From an uncultured Myxococcales bacterium (GTDB taxonomy: Bacteria; Myxococcota_A; UBA9042; DTJE01), in the NCBI GenBank assembly GCA_937975765.1, contig CALJUR010000091.1:8588-72587 (forward strand): DNA of 64,000 nt, in the 5' to 3' direction. Below the pieces are notes generated by a model. It did not search any database. It was given only the letters and a program-made list of their open reading frames with translations, and was not told the origin of the DNA. Position numbers and translations under genes: made by a program. This document shows, piece after piece, positions 41,247-52,600 of the stretch. Numbering within the stretch: the stretch's first letter is position 1; each line of letters starts with the position of its first letter.

Positions 41247-42554
41247 GTGGTCCACCTGGAAATCGTCCCCATCCGTTTCGAGGATCTGCCGGCCGTCGCC
41301 CAGCCGGGCTCGGCCCCGGACGCCCCCGTCGAACGCAAGATGATGCTGGCCCGTGCGGCGCTGCCGATGCCACCCGACGACCTGCTGATGTCGCTGGCCT
41401 TCCTGGCCCAGGATCCGGCCGAGGCGGTGGCCCGGACCTCCCGGGAATCCATCGACGCGATGCCCTGGGACGTGCTGTCGGCGACGATCCCGCAACTGTC
41501 GCACGCGGGCGTTCTGGACCACCTGGCCCGCGAACACGGCCGTCTGAACGAGCACCTGTGGCCGATGGTCGCCGGCAACCGCCACGCGGCCGATTCCACC
41601 GTCGCCTGGATCGCCTCCAAGGGCAGCGGGCCGGTCCTGGACCAGATCTCCGCCAACCAGATGCGGTTCCACCGCTTCCCGGCCATCGTCGAGGCCCTGT
41701 ACTACAACGCGCACACCCGCATGGGCACCGTCAGCACCGTGCTGGAGAACGCGGTGCGCCTGGGGATCGACCTGTCGCACATCCCCGGGTACCAGGAGAT
41801 CGTCGCGTCGATCCTGGGCGCCGACACCGCGGCGAGGATGGGCGCGGGAACGAAGGCAGCACCGGTCGCCGAACCCGTGCCGCCAATCCCGCCCGGGTCC
41901 CAGCCGCCCCCCGCGCCGATCGCCGTGCCGCAGGCGGACCTGGCCGCTTCCCTCGAGGCCGAACTGGCCCGTGCCCTGGCCGAATCCGGGACGGCGGCGA
42001 CGGGCGAGGATGGCCAGGCCCGGCCCGAGGAAGGCACCCTGGACGAGGGCTCGTTCTTCGAACTGCTGCAGAAGGCGGCCGCGGACTCCGAGGCCGAAGG
42101 CGCCGACAAGCCCGAGGAGAAGGAACGGGAGTCGGCCGCCCTGTGGGCCAAGATCGCCAAGATGTCGATCGCGCAGAAGGTGCGGTTCGCGCTGCTGGGG
42201 GACGAGGCGGCCCGCGCCATGCTGATCCGGGACACCCGCCGCATGGTGTACCTGTCCGTGATGAAGAGCCCACGGCTGACCGACAAGGAGATCTCCGGAT
42301 ACGCGAAGAGCCGCAACATCAACGAGGAGGTCATCCGGATGATCGCCTCGGACCGCGACTGGACGAAGAACTACAACGTCAAGCTGTCGCTGGTTTCCAA
42401 CCCGAAGTGCCCCCCGAACACGGCGGTGAACTTCCTGCGCGTGCTGACGACCAAGGACATCAAGAACATCTCCGGCAGCCGCGACGTGCCCGGCTACATC
42501 GCGCGCCAGGCCAAGCAGATCCTCGACAACCGGGAACAGGGCAAGCGCAACTGA
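41247..42554 (+). CDS. Conserved-looking protein of unknown function between EF-G-like and selB genes
   Basis: 435-residue cytoplasmic protein; family not recognised. The N-terminal half (~1-190) is helical with repeat-like segments (MPPDDLLMSLAFLAQDPAEAVARTSRESIDAMPWDVLSA, HRFPAIVEALYYNAHTRMGTVSTVLENAVRLGID). A Pro/Ala/Glu-rich linker (~195-295) separates it from a second helical unit (~300-430): KMSIAQKVRFALLGDEAARAMLIRDTRRMVYLSVMKSP, then KLSLVSNPKCPPNTAVNFLRVLTTKDIKNIS, reminiscent of HEAT/leucine-rich-variant repeats. The start is GTG 41247, with GGAGG seven bases upstream. selB follows after 32 bp, so it is probably cotranscribed with it. Confidence 0.75.
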   Translation: MVHLEIVPIRFEDLPAVAQPGSAPDAPVERKMMLARAALPMPPDDLLMSLAFLAQDPAEAVARTSRESIDAMPWDVLSATIPQLSHAGVLDHLAREHGRLNEHLWPMVAGNRHAADSTVAWIASKGSGPVLDQISANQMRFHRFPAIVEALYYNAHTRMGTVSTVLENAVRLGIDLSHIPGYQEIVASILGADTAARMGAGTKAAPVAEPVPPIPPGSQPPPAPIAVPQADLAASLEAELARALAESGTAATGEDGQARPEEGTLDEGSFFELLQKAAADSEAEGADKPEEKERESAALWAKIAKMSIAQKVRFALLGDEAARAMLIRDTRRMVYLSVMKSPRLTDKEISGYAKSRNINEEVIRMIASDRDWTKNYNVKLSLVSNPKCPPNTAVNFLRVLTTKDIKNISGSRDVPGYIARQAKQILDNREQGKRN

Positions 42555-42586
42555 CGTTTCCGGACCCGGCCAAGGGGGGAGCCGCG

Positions 42587-44521
<1,935 letters not shown>

Positions 44522-44530
44522 CGCCCGGAC

Positions 44531-44559
44531 TTGTCCCGCCCCGCGTTCGCGGGTATCTT
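44531..44559 (+). promoter_or_regulatory. Putative sigma70 promoter of the gene at 44598
   Basis: TTGTCC (44531-44536), 17-bp spacer, TATCTT (44554-44559), 38 bp before the ATG. Four consensus matches in each hexamer. Confidence 0.5.
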
Positions 44560-44597
44560 GTCCTTGTCCACGCCAGCGTTTCTCGCGGAGGCCCGCG

Positions 44598-45476
44598 ATG
44601 CCCAGCCTGTGCCCGATCAAGATCGTCGGCAACCTGGTCTTCCTGGGTCACGGCCTGAAACTGCCCACCACGGCCAGCTGGAAGCAGCCGTCGGGGGACG
44701 TGCCTTCGAAGCAGTACATCGACGGCATCACCCTGCCGAAGATCGCGGGGTTCCCGAAACTGATCCCCCCGTGGTTCCTGCCCCAGAACCCGCACACCTA
44801 CCATTTCGACGCCTGCGACAAGGTCGGCAAGTTCTTCAAGGACCTGCACGACGGCATGCTGGACGCCGTCAAGTTCGCGCACGACCTGTGGAGGCTGCAG
44901 GCCAAGTTCCAGAACCTGCAGGTCATGGCCTGCTGCGCGATCGGCACCCCCGGCTGCCTGGACGGGCCCAAGCTGGAGCCCCTGATCAAGATGGCTCCCT
45001 CCTGCGCGGCCTGGACCGGCAACATGGCCAAGTACCGGGACGCCGTCGCGAAAGGGGTGTCCGACGCCTTCTACAACTGGCAGTCGATGGTGATGGTGCC
45101 CGGGCTGCCCTGGTACCCGGCCTTCGCGGCCTTCCCCGGCCCGATGGCACCGCCCATGCCCAACATTCCCATGCCCCTGATCGCCTGCCCGTCGGCGCGC
45201 ATCGCCGACATCGTCGCGCCGATGACGATGAAGCAGGGGATGATCGGCGCGCTGGACTCGGGGCTGAAGAAGGATGACGAGGACAAGCAGCACGAGGCGC
45301 TCTTCATGTCGATCGCCACCGTGCTGTCCATGGCCTTCGTGATGTGGCTGCCGATGCAGCAGGTGTCGCTGGTGATGGGAATGGGGCCGATCCCGACCTT
45401 CGCCCCGCCCTTCGTGCCGGTCGGCCCGGTCGTCAGCGGCAACAACCTCCCGACGCCCGGCAGCCTGATGACCTGA
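44598..45476 (+). CDS. Met/Pro-rich protein of unknown function, candidate type VI secretion-associated
   Basis: 292-residue protein; family not recognised. The N terminus (MPSLCPIKIVGNLVFLGHGLKLPTTASWKQPSGDVPS) lacks a signal peptide. Residues ~70-150 are helical with several cysteines (VMACCAIGTPGCLDG, APSCAAWTG). Residues ~165-200 are unusually rich in Pro and Met (FPGPMAPPMPNIPMPLIACPS), and residues ~232-262 are hydrophobic (FMSIATVLSMAFVMWLPMQQVSLVMGMG). A strong GGAGG sits six bases before the ATG. It converges, 31 bp apart, on a DUF2169 gene, a family linked to type VI secretion effector loading, hence the tentative association; the protein itself shows no PAAR or VgrG motif. Confidence 0.7.
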   Translation: MPSLCPIKIVGNLVFLGHGLKLPTTASWKQPSGDVPSKQYIDGITLPKIAGFPKLIPPWFLPQNPHTYHFDACDKVGKFFKDLHDGMLDAVKFAHDLWRLQAKFQNLQVMACCAIGTPGCLDGPKLEPLIKMAPSCAAWTGNMAKYRDAVAKGVSDAFYNWQSMVMVPGLPWYPAFAAFPGPMAPPMPNIPMPLIACPSARIADIVAPMTMKQGMIGALDSGLKKDDEDKQHEALFMSIATVLSMAFVMWLPMQQVSLVMGMGPIPTFAPPFVPVGPVVSGNNLPTPGSLMT

Positions 45477-45502
45477 CGCGGGGCGGGGCCCGGGTACGTC
45501 CC

Positions 45503-45516
45503 GGCGGCTAGCCGCC
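45503..45516. other. Perfect 14-bp palindrome at the convergent gene ends
   Basis: GGCGGCTAGCCGCC is a perfect inverted repeat that includes the DUF2169 stop codon (45510-45508). It could form a short hairpin in either transcript, but there is no T-tract, so a terminator role is only a guess. Confidence 0.35.
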
Positions 45517-46923
45517 CTCCCCTTCCTTCGGCGCATCCATCCCCAGGCGCCGTCGCAACGCGGCCTTCTTCTTCGCGATCTCGCGGGCCTTCCGGCGCGC
45601 CTCCTCGTCCTCCCGCGGGTCCGGCGGGGCCACCGCGGGTCCCTCGGGCGGCACCTCCCAGCCCGAGGCCTCGGTCAGCCGGCGCACCTCGTCCTGCTGC
45701 AGACCCGCTGCGACCTCGACCACGCCCAGGTCGAACTTCGGGTACGCCTCGATCCCGGCCAGCCCGCCCGGAAGTCGCAGGCGACCGCGCCACACCATCG
45801 TCACCCGCTCGGCCGGCCGGTCGATCACCAGCGTGTCCAGCCCGGGCGCCACGGCCTCGATGCCCCGCCCCCGGTCCAGGGTCACCACCGGCGCCCGGCC
45901 CGGCAGTTCGAACACCGTCTTCCCCGACGGGTCCAGGTTCACCAGCCGCACCTTCTCGTCGCCCCGCAGTTCCGGAACCTGCTGGTCCAGCGGCGCCGCG
46001 TTGTAGAAGCGCCCGTCCAGTTCCTGCGGCCGGTAGTCCAGCAGGGCCTGCAGCACCGGCCTCTGCGCGGGGTCGTCCGGGTCCATGCCCACGACCTGTT
46101 CGTCCACGCGGGCCTGCTCCTGCCGCGCGGCCACCGGGTCCAGCCCCGCGAAGCACGCGCGCATGCACGACGCCTTCGACACCGGCCCGAACCCGGCCGG
46201 CACCACGTCCCATTCCAGGATCCGCGACGGGTCGCGCCCCACCTGGTCGGGGGTCAACGGCTTCGCGGGGTCCTCGATGCACGGCAGTTCCAGCCCGTCG
46301 ATCGCGGTCCGGGAATGGCCGATTGCGAAGCCCTTCCCCTGCATGTTGAACGGGCACGGCGCGTATCCGGCCGGCGGGGGGTCCTCGGATTTCGACTCGC
46401 GCTGCGCGGGGGGGATCCAGGGCACGATCGGCGACCAGCCGCCGTAGGCGTTCTTCCAGGACACGGGCATCTTCGCGATCGGCTTCGGTTCCGTGAACTC
46501 GGGGTCGCGGGGGACCAGTTCCTTGCCGGTCTCCTTCCTGGGCGCCCGCCACACCGCCTGCCGCGGCCCGATCACCTTCAGCGTCTTGGACAGCCCGCCG
46601 ACCTGGATCGACACCTCGAACGATGGCAACGGCTTCCCGCCCGGGGCGTGCGCCGTGGCGCGGACGATGACGTCGGCCTTCGGCTTGAACGGGGCCATCT
46701 CCCCGTCCTCGACCAGGTCGGCCTTCAGCAGATCCTCGGCGTCCTCGTAGACGTCATCGCCGTGGACGGGAGGCTGGGCGTCGATCCCGTCCAGCGTGCA
46801 GGCGCCCTTCGCCGGGTCCAGCCGGTACGTCCGCTTCGCGATGACGACCAGGATGTCGTCGCCACGCTCGTCGCGGCCGGGCACGGCCTCGACCGCGAAG
46901 CCTTCCTTCTCCAGGACGGGCAT
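45508..46923 (-). CDS. DUF2169 domain protein (type VI secretion-associated)
   Basis: 471-residue soluble protein. The DUF2169 domain covers ~15-320: DILVVIAKRTYRLD, PPVHGDDVYEDAEDLLKADLVEDGEMAPFKPKADVIV, VIGPRQAVWRAP, VSWKNAYGGWSP, CPFNMQGKGFAIGHSRTAIDG, and YNAAPLDQQVPELRGDEKVRLVNL. DUF2169 proteins act as adaptors encoded beside VgrG, PAAR or DUF4150 and effectors of type VI secretion systems. The C-terminal ~50 residues are a charged helix (REDEEARRKAREIAKKKAALRRRLG). The start is supported by GGAGAAGGGGGG. No T6SS structural gene is present in the window; it is 26 bp downstream of nadB on the same strand, an odd neighbour. Confidence 0.88.
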   Translation of the reverse strand: MPVLEKEGFAVEAVPGRDERGDDILVVIAKRTYRLDPAKGACTLDGIDAQPPVHGDDVYEDAEDLLKADLVEDGEMAPFKPKADVIVRATAHAPGGKPLPSFEVSIQVGGLSKTLKVIGPRQAVWRAPRKETGKELVPRDPEFTEPKPIAKMPVSWKNAYGGWSPIVPWIPPAQRESKSEDPPPAGYAPCPFNMQGKGFAIGHSRTAIDGLELPCIEDPAKPLTPDQVGRDPSRILEWDVVPAGFGPVSKASCMRACFAGLDPVAARQEQARVDEQVVGMDPDDPAQRPVLQALLDYRPQELDGRFYNAAPLDQQVPELRGDEKVRLVNLDPSGKTVFELPGRAPVVTLDRGRGIEAVAPGLDTLVIDRPAERVTMVWRGRLRLPGGLAGIEAYPKFDLGVVEVAAGLQQDEVRRLTEASGWEVPPEGPAVAPPDPREDEEARRKAREIAKKKAALRRRLGMDAPKEGEGG

Positions 46924-46949
46924 GCCGACCCCCCCTTCTCCAACGGCGG

Positions 46950-48566
46950 TCAGAACACCAGTTCGGACTTGACGCCCGACCACAGCACGGTGTCCGACCG
47001 GCACCGCTCGTCGTCGGTCGCGGGGTAGTCCAGGTTCACGTGCGGGCCACGCGTCTCCATGCGCCGCATCGCGCTCTCGACGATCAGCCGGGCCACGCGG
47101 CACAGGTTGCGCAGTTCGGCCAGGTCGGGCGTCAGGGGCGCCGACAGCAGGTAGTCGTGGACCTCGCTGTGCAGCAGGTCCAGGCGGCGACGGGCGGCCG
47201 CCAGGCGGCGGTTCGACCGCACGATCCCCACGTAGTTCCACATCAGGCGGCGGATCTCGTCCCAGTCCTGCGACACCATGACGCTCTCGGTCGTCGCCGA
47301 GGTGGTGGTCCCGTGCACCATCCAGGCCGGCAGCGGTGCCTCGACCGGTTCGGGCAGATCGCGGCGCTTGTCCTTCAGTTCCTCGGCCGCGCGGTGGGCG
47401 AAGACCAGCGCCTCCAGGAGGCTGTTGGACGCCAGCCGGTTCGCGCCGTGCAGTCCCGTCCCCGCCACCTCGCCGATCGCGTACAGGCCCGGCAGGCTGG
47501 ACCGCCCCCGGTCGTCCACCTGCACGCCGCCGCACTGGTAGTGCGCCGCGGGCACCACGGGCACCGGCTCGGTCCGCATGTCCACGCCGAATTTCCGGCA
47601 GGTGGCCAGCAGGTGCGGGAAGCGCTGCTCGATGAAGCCGGCGGACAGGTGCGTCATGTCCAGCAGCACGTGGTCGTCGCCGGTGCGCTTCATCTCGGCG
47701 TCGATCGTCCGCGCCACGACGTCGCGCGGCGCCAGTTCCTTCAGCGGGTGCACGCCCTCCATGAACCGCTGGCCGTCCATCCGCCGCAGGATGCCGCCCT
47801 CGCCCCGCAGGGCCTCGGACAGCAGGAACGACTTCGCCTTCGGGTGGTACAGGCAGGTCGGGTGGAACTGGAAGAACTCCATGTTCATCACCCGCGCGCC
47901 CGCGCGGTAGGCCATCGCGACACCGTCGCCGGTCGCCGTGTCGGGGTTGGACGTGTACAGGTAGACCTTGCCGCTGCCGCCCGTGGCGAGGATCGTGGCC
48001 CTCGCCGCGATCGCCTGCACCCCGCCGCCGCTGCGGTCCTGCACGAAGGCCCCGCCGACCCGCGCCCGCCCCCCGGGGTCCGCCGACAGGAAGAGGTCGA
48101 TGCCCAGCGTGTCCTCGAGGATGGAGATGTTCGCGTCCTCGCGGCAGCGCGCCACCAGGACGCGCTCGATGTCGCGCCCGGTCAGGTCCTGGACGTGCAG
48201 CACGCGGCGGCGGGAATGCCCCCCCTCGCGCCCGAAGTCGAACTCGACCGATTCCTCGCTGGCGACGGTCGAGAAGGAGACGCCCTGCTCGACCAGCCAC
48301 CGGATGCCCTCCGGGGCCGACCGGACGCACATCTCGACGATGTCCCGGTGACACAGGCCCGCACCCGCCTGCATCGTGTCCTCGACGTGCAGGTCGAACG
48401 AGTCGTCCTTGCCCATCGCGGACGCGATGCCGCCCTGCGCGTACCGGGTGTTCGATTCCTCGGCTTCCCTCTTGGTCGCGACGACGACGCGTCCGAACCT
48501 GGCCGCCTGCAAGGCGAACGACAGCCCGGCGATGCCGCTGCCCAGAACCAGGAAGTCCGTCGTCAT
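46950..48566 (-). CDS. nadB: L-aspartate oxidase
   Basis: 538-residue flavoprotein oxidising aspartate to iminoaspartate, the first step of de novo NAD synthesis. The FAD Rossmann motif is at the N terminus (FLVLGSGIAGLSFALQAA), followed by NTRYAQGGIASAMG, HPTCLYHP, LSEALRGEGGILRR, and the fumarate-reductase-family C-terminal motif AHYQCGGVQVDDRGRSSLPGLYAIGEVAGTGLHGANRLASNSLLEALVF with a helical tail. The arrangement, including the missing fumarate-reductase anchor, is that of NadB rather than SdhA. The ATG at 48566 overlaps the proline dehydrogenase stop by four bases. No nadA or nadC is adjacent. Confidence 0.95.
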   Translation of the reverse strand: MTTDFLVLGSGIAGLSFALQAARFGRVVVATKREAEESNTRYAQGGIASAMGKDDSFDLHVEDTMQAGAGLCHRDIVEMCVRSAPEGIRWLVEQGVSFSTVASEESVEFDFGREGGHSRRRVLHVQDLTGRDIERVLVARCREDANISILEDTLGIDLFLSADPGGRARVGGAFVQDRSGGGVQAIAARATILATGGSGKVYLYTSNPDTATGDGVAMAYRAGARVMNMEFFQFHPTCLYHPKAKSFLLSEALRGEGGILRRMDGQRFMEGVHPLKELAPRDVVARTIDAEMKRTGDDHVLLDMTHLSAGFIEQRFPHLLATCRKFGVDMRTEPVPVVPAAHYQCGGVQVDDRGRSSLPGLYAIGEVAGTGLHGANRLASNSLLEALVFAHRAAEELKDKRRDLPEPVEAPLPAWMVHGTTTSATTESVMVSQDWDEIRRLMWNYVGIVRSNRRLAAARRRLDLLHSEVHDYLLSAPLTPDLAELRNLCRVARLIVESAMRRMETRGPHVNLDYPATDDERCRSDTVLWSGVKSELVF

Positions 48567-49459
48567 CGGCCGAACCAGTGTCGCATGATGTACGTCGCCA
48601 TCTTGGGGTTCTCCTTCAGGCGACGAGTGCTGTAAGCATACCACTCCTCCCCGAAGGGGACGTACCAGCGTACCGTGTAGCCCTGCGCGACCAGGCCGTC
48701 CAGCACGTCGTCCACCGGCACCCCCAGCAGGGCCTGGAACTCGAACCGGTCCTTCGGCACGTCCAGGCGGGCGACCAGTTCCTGCAGGCGCTGCAGCAGG
48801 ATGCGGTCGTGCGTGGCCAGGCCGGTGTAGGTCCCCGGCGCGGACAGGAGGATCTCGGCCGTCTGCAGGTACGACTGCCGGATCTCCTCCTTGCCGTGGA
48901 AGGCGATCTCCCCGGGTTCGCGGTAGATGCCCTTGCACAGGCGCAGGTTGGCGCCTTCCGCGGCCAGCACGCGCGCGTCGGACACGGTGCGTCGCAGGTA
49001 GGCCTGGATGACCGTGCCGACCTTCGGGTACCTCGCGCGGGCCGCCCGGTAGACCTCGAAGGTCGTGTCGGTCAGCCCCGAGTCCTCCATGTCGATCCGG
49101 ACGAAGTTGTCGTGCTCGGCGGCCTTGTCCAGGACCCGCGCCAGCCGGGCCTCGGACTCGGACCGGCCCAGCCGGATCCCCATGTGCGTCAGTTTCACGC
49201 TGACGTTCGACTTCAGCCCTTCCTTCGCGATCCGGTCCAGCACCTGCCGGTACCCGTCGACCGTCCCGTCGGCGTGCGCGGCGTCCTTCGCGTCCTCGCC
49301 CAGGATATCCATCGTCGCCCGGTATCCCCGGTCGTTCAGGCCCTTCACCACCGCCGTCGCACAATCCAGGTTCTCGCCGGCGACATAGCGGCTGGACACC
49401 TTCCGAACCACAGGCATCGGGATGATGGGAAGCATGCGCGTCACCAGCCAACCCAGCAT
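48563..49459 (-). CDS. Proline dehydrogenase (monofunctional)
   Basis: 298-residue FAD-dependent TIM-barrel enzyme oxidising proline to pyrroline-5-carboxylate. Motifs are RATMDILGEDAKDA, NVSVKLTHMGI, RIDMEDSGLTDTTFEVYR, ANLRLCKGIYREPGEIAF, TYTGLATHD, FEFQALLGVP, and the substrate-binding YSTRRLKENP near the C terminus. Length is that of stand-alone PRODH, with no P5C-dehydrogenase domain. GGAGGTGATCC directly precedes the ATG, an excellent ribosome-binding site. Coupling to nadB (ATGA) puts two flavin dehydrogenases/oxidases of amino-acid metabolism in one operon. Confidence 0.95.
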   Translation of the reverse strand: MLGWLVTRMLPIIPMPVVRKVSSRYVAGENLDCATAVVKGLNDRGYRATMDILGEDAKDAAHADGTVDGYRQVLDRIAKEGLKSNVSVKLTHMGIRLGRSESEARLARVLDKAAEHDNFVRIDMEDSGLTDTTFEVYRAARARYPKVGTVIQAYLRRTVSDARVLAAEGANLRLCKGIYREPGEIAFHGKEEIRQSYLQTAEILLSAPGTYTGLATHDRILLQRLQELVARLDVPKDRFEFQALLGVPVDDVLDGLVAQGYTVRWYVPFGEEWYAYSTRRLKENPKMATYIMRHWFGR

Positions 49460-49496
49460 GGATCACCTCCGCGTTTCACCTGCACGGACGGGCCGT

Positions 49497-49525
49497 GGTA
49501 TCGCACTTTTCCAACGGGGGATCAA
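49497..49525 (-). promoter_or_regulatory. Putative promoter of the proline dehydrogenase-nadB operon
   Basis: On the minus strand TTGATC (49525-49520), 17-bp spacer, GATACC (49502-49497), 37 bp before the ATG and downstream of the repeat pair. Weak -10 (three matches). Confidence 0.35.
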
Positions 49526-49562
49526 CCGGCTTCCGGCGGCGGAATATCGGGTGAGGGTGGAT

Positions 49563-49589
49563 GACGGGGGACGGGGCCCCACGCCTACG
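49563..49589. repeat. Dispersed GC-rich repeat, degenerate copy 3
   Basis: Matches the repeat at 5549-5575 in 22 of 27 positions, in the same orientation, and sits three bases from the exact copy at 49592-49618, making a tandem pair in the gap between the giant TPR gene and the proline dehydrogenase gene. Confidence 0.6.
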
Positions 49590-49591
49590 GT

Positions 49592-49618
49592 GGCGGGGGA
49601 CGGGGCCCCCGCCCTACA
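49592..49618. repeat. Dispersed 27-bp GC-rich inverted repeat, copy 2
   Basis: Identical over 27 bp to 5549-5575. As in copy 1, it overlaps the stop codon (49616-49614) of a minus-strand gene, so the last codons and the 3' end of both transcripts carry the same potential hairpin. Confidence 0.75.
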
Positions 49619-52600
49619 AGCCCCGGGACAGGATGGCCTGCGCCTCGGCGTTCTCGGGTTCCTCCTGCAGCACCCGCAGCACGAACTGCCGGGCCTTCCG
49701 CTTGTCGCCCAGCGAGACGTGCAGGCGGGCCAGCGACAGCAGGACCTCGATCCGGGCCGGTGCCGCCAGGCCGTCCATGCGCAGGATCAGCGGCTGGTAG
49801 ACGCGCAGCGCCTTCTCGTTCTCGCCCCGGGACAGGAACAGGCGCCCCAGGGCCAGGGCGTTCTGCACGTTCCCGGCGTCGTGCTCGTGCGCCAGGCGGT
49901 AGTACTGGATCGCCTTCTCCTCCTGGCCCATCGACTCGAGGATGCGCCCCAGTTCGTACGCGTAGGGCGGCAGTTCCTTCAGGCGCCGCTTGGCCTCAAG
50001 GTAGCTGACCAGCCATTCCATGTACGGAACCGCGCGACGCGGCTCGCCCGACTGCAGGTGGAACCGAACGATGCCGCCCACCACGCGCGGGTCGTCGCGC
50101 CGGAACCGGTGCGCCTCCTCCGCCCACTGCAGGAACTTGGCGCCGTCGTTCATCTCCTTCAGGTAGATCTCGGCCACGTCCATGCAGATCGAGGACCGCT
50201 CGGCATCGTCGTTCGCCAGTTTCAGTTCGCGCAGCATCACCTCGATCAGCGCGTGGTGCTCGCCGGACTCCTGGAACAGTTTCTTCAGGTGGCGGTTGAC
50301 CTCGGCGTGCTGCGGGCGCAGTTTCGCGGCATCCTGCAGCGCCTTCCGCACCTCCTCGCCGCGGTCGCCACGGGCCATCCGCAACCGCGCCAGGCCGACC
50401 AGCGCATCCACCCGCTCGTCGGCGTCCGTGGTGCTCTGCGCCAGCCGCTGGTACAGGTTCGCGGCCTCCTCGTTCTGCTCGCGCTGCTCCATCAGGCGCG
50501 CCATCGTCAGCAGCGCCCGCGGGTGCTGCGGATCGATGGCCATGATCTGCCGCGCCAGGCCGCCTCCCAGCGCCAGGTCGCCCAGCCGGTGGACGGCCAC
50601 GTCGCAGGCCTTGGCCAGCAGCGCCACCTGGTCCGCCTTGACCGCCGTCCGGGAGGCCTTGCGCCGCAGCACTCCCACCAGGCCGGTCCAGTCCTCGCAG
50701 CGGTAGAACAGCCGGATCAATTCGTCCAGCACCGCGTCGTCGTCCGGGTCGATCTCGGCGGCCCGCTTGACCAGCGCGACGGCCTCCAGCAGGTTGTCCA
50801 GGTGCGTCTCGGTGATCGCCGCCGCCTTCATGGCCGCTTCCCGCCGCTCGACGGCCGGGCCTTCCACGTCGACGGCGTCGGTCAGCATCGCGACCAGCGG
50901 CTCCCACTCGCCCAGGTCGTCGTACAGTTTCTCCAGCCGCATCCGGGCCGCGACGTTGGCGGGGTCCAGTTCGCGGACCTTCTCCAGCGTCGCGACGGCC
51001 GCGGTCTTCTCCTGCAGCCGGTTCTCCCACAGCGACGCCGCCTCCAGGAGGTGGCGCACCCGCTCGTCCACGCCGGGGGTGCACTCGGCCAGCCGCTCCA
51101 GGGCCCGGATCTGCCCCGGGACGTCGTCCATCGCCTGGGCCAGCCGCCACAGCGACTTCAGCACGCCCGGCTCGGCGTGGATGCCGGCGCTCTCCTCCAG
51201 CAGTTGGGCCGCCCGCTGCAGGTCCCCGTCGTCCTCGAAGATCTTCGCCAGCCGGGACAGGACCCCGATCCGGTCCTCGGCCGACAGGTCCCCCCGCAGC
51301 CGCTGCTCCAGCACCCCGGCCAGGTCCGTGGCCCGCCCCTCGGCCGCGTACGTCCGGTCCAGCGCCTCCAGGGCCTCCCGGCACGAGGGGTCCAGGTCGA
51401 GCACGCGCTTCAGGCATGCCTCGACCTCCTCCGCCGGAACCTCGGCCGTCGCGCTCAGGCGCACCGCCTGCAGCAGCAGGGACTTCTCCAGTTCGGGCCA
51501 GGACGCCCCCTTTGCGGCGCGGACCAGGTACCCGAACGCCGACGCGTGCAGCGACACCTCCCGGGCGGCCTTCAGCAGCCGGACCAGGACACCCTCGTCG
51601 GACGGGACCAGTTCCAGCGCCCGGCCCAGGTGCTCCACCTCCACGGTCCTGCGCCCCAGCCGCCGCGCGGCGCCGGCCGCCTCGTCGTGCAGCGACACCA
51701 CGTCCGCGGACTCGCCGGCCGCGTCGATCAGCCGTTCCGACGCCCACAGCAGGCCCTCGTCGTCGCCGGACTCGCGGAAGGCCGTCCGCAGCACCTCCAG
51801 CGCCTGCCGCCCCGCCAGCGGGTCCGACGACAGCGTCGAAAGCTGCCGGATCGCCTCGGCGTTCCCGGGCTGCTCGACCAGGACCCGCCGCAACTGCTCG
51901 ACCGCGTCCTCGACCTCGGCGCCGCCCTGGGACAGCAGCGTCGCCAGCCGCAGGCGCATCTCCTCGGGCACGGCGTCGCCCAGGGCCGCGATCCGCATCC
52001 GCAGGACCCTTACCTGGTCCTCGGTCCGGTGCAGCGACTGGTACAGGCGATCCAGTTCCTCCAGCACCAGTTCGTCCCCGGGATTCTCGGCGACGTGGGC
52101 GGAATAGAAGTCGGCCGCCTTCGCCGGTTGCGACATGCGCTTCTCGGCGATCTCGGCGGCCGCCAGGCGCAGGCGCGACCGGTCTTCCGGCACCTCGGCC
52201 CTCTCGGCCGCCTCGGCCAGCAGCCCGACCAGCCGGTCCCACGCGCCGATCCGTCCCGCCAGGGCCTCCAGGCGGGCGGCCGCATCCCGGTGACCCGGGG
52301 CGTCCATCAGCACCTCGCCCAGCATGTCCATCGCGCCCGGAACATCGTCCAGCCGCTCGGACCGCAGTTCCGCGATGCGCATCCGCACCGCCTCGCGTTC
52401 CGCGTTCCCGACCATCAGCGGGATCTCGCGCAGCAGCACCCCGCACAGGCTCCCGTGCTCGCCGGCCCCCTCGTAGACGCCCTCCAGGGCCAGCGCCGCC
52501 TCCATCGCCGCGACCGGGGAATCCAGCAGGGCCTCCATCCCCCGACGCGCCGGCACGTGGAACGGGTCGGCCGCCAGCGCGGCCTTGAAGTGCTCCAGCG

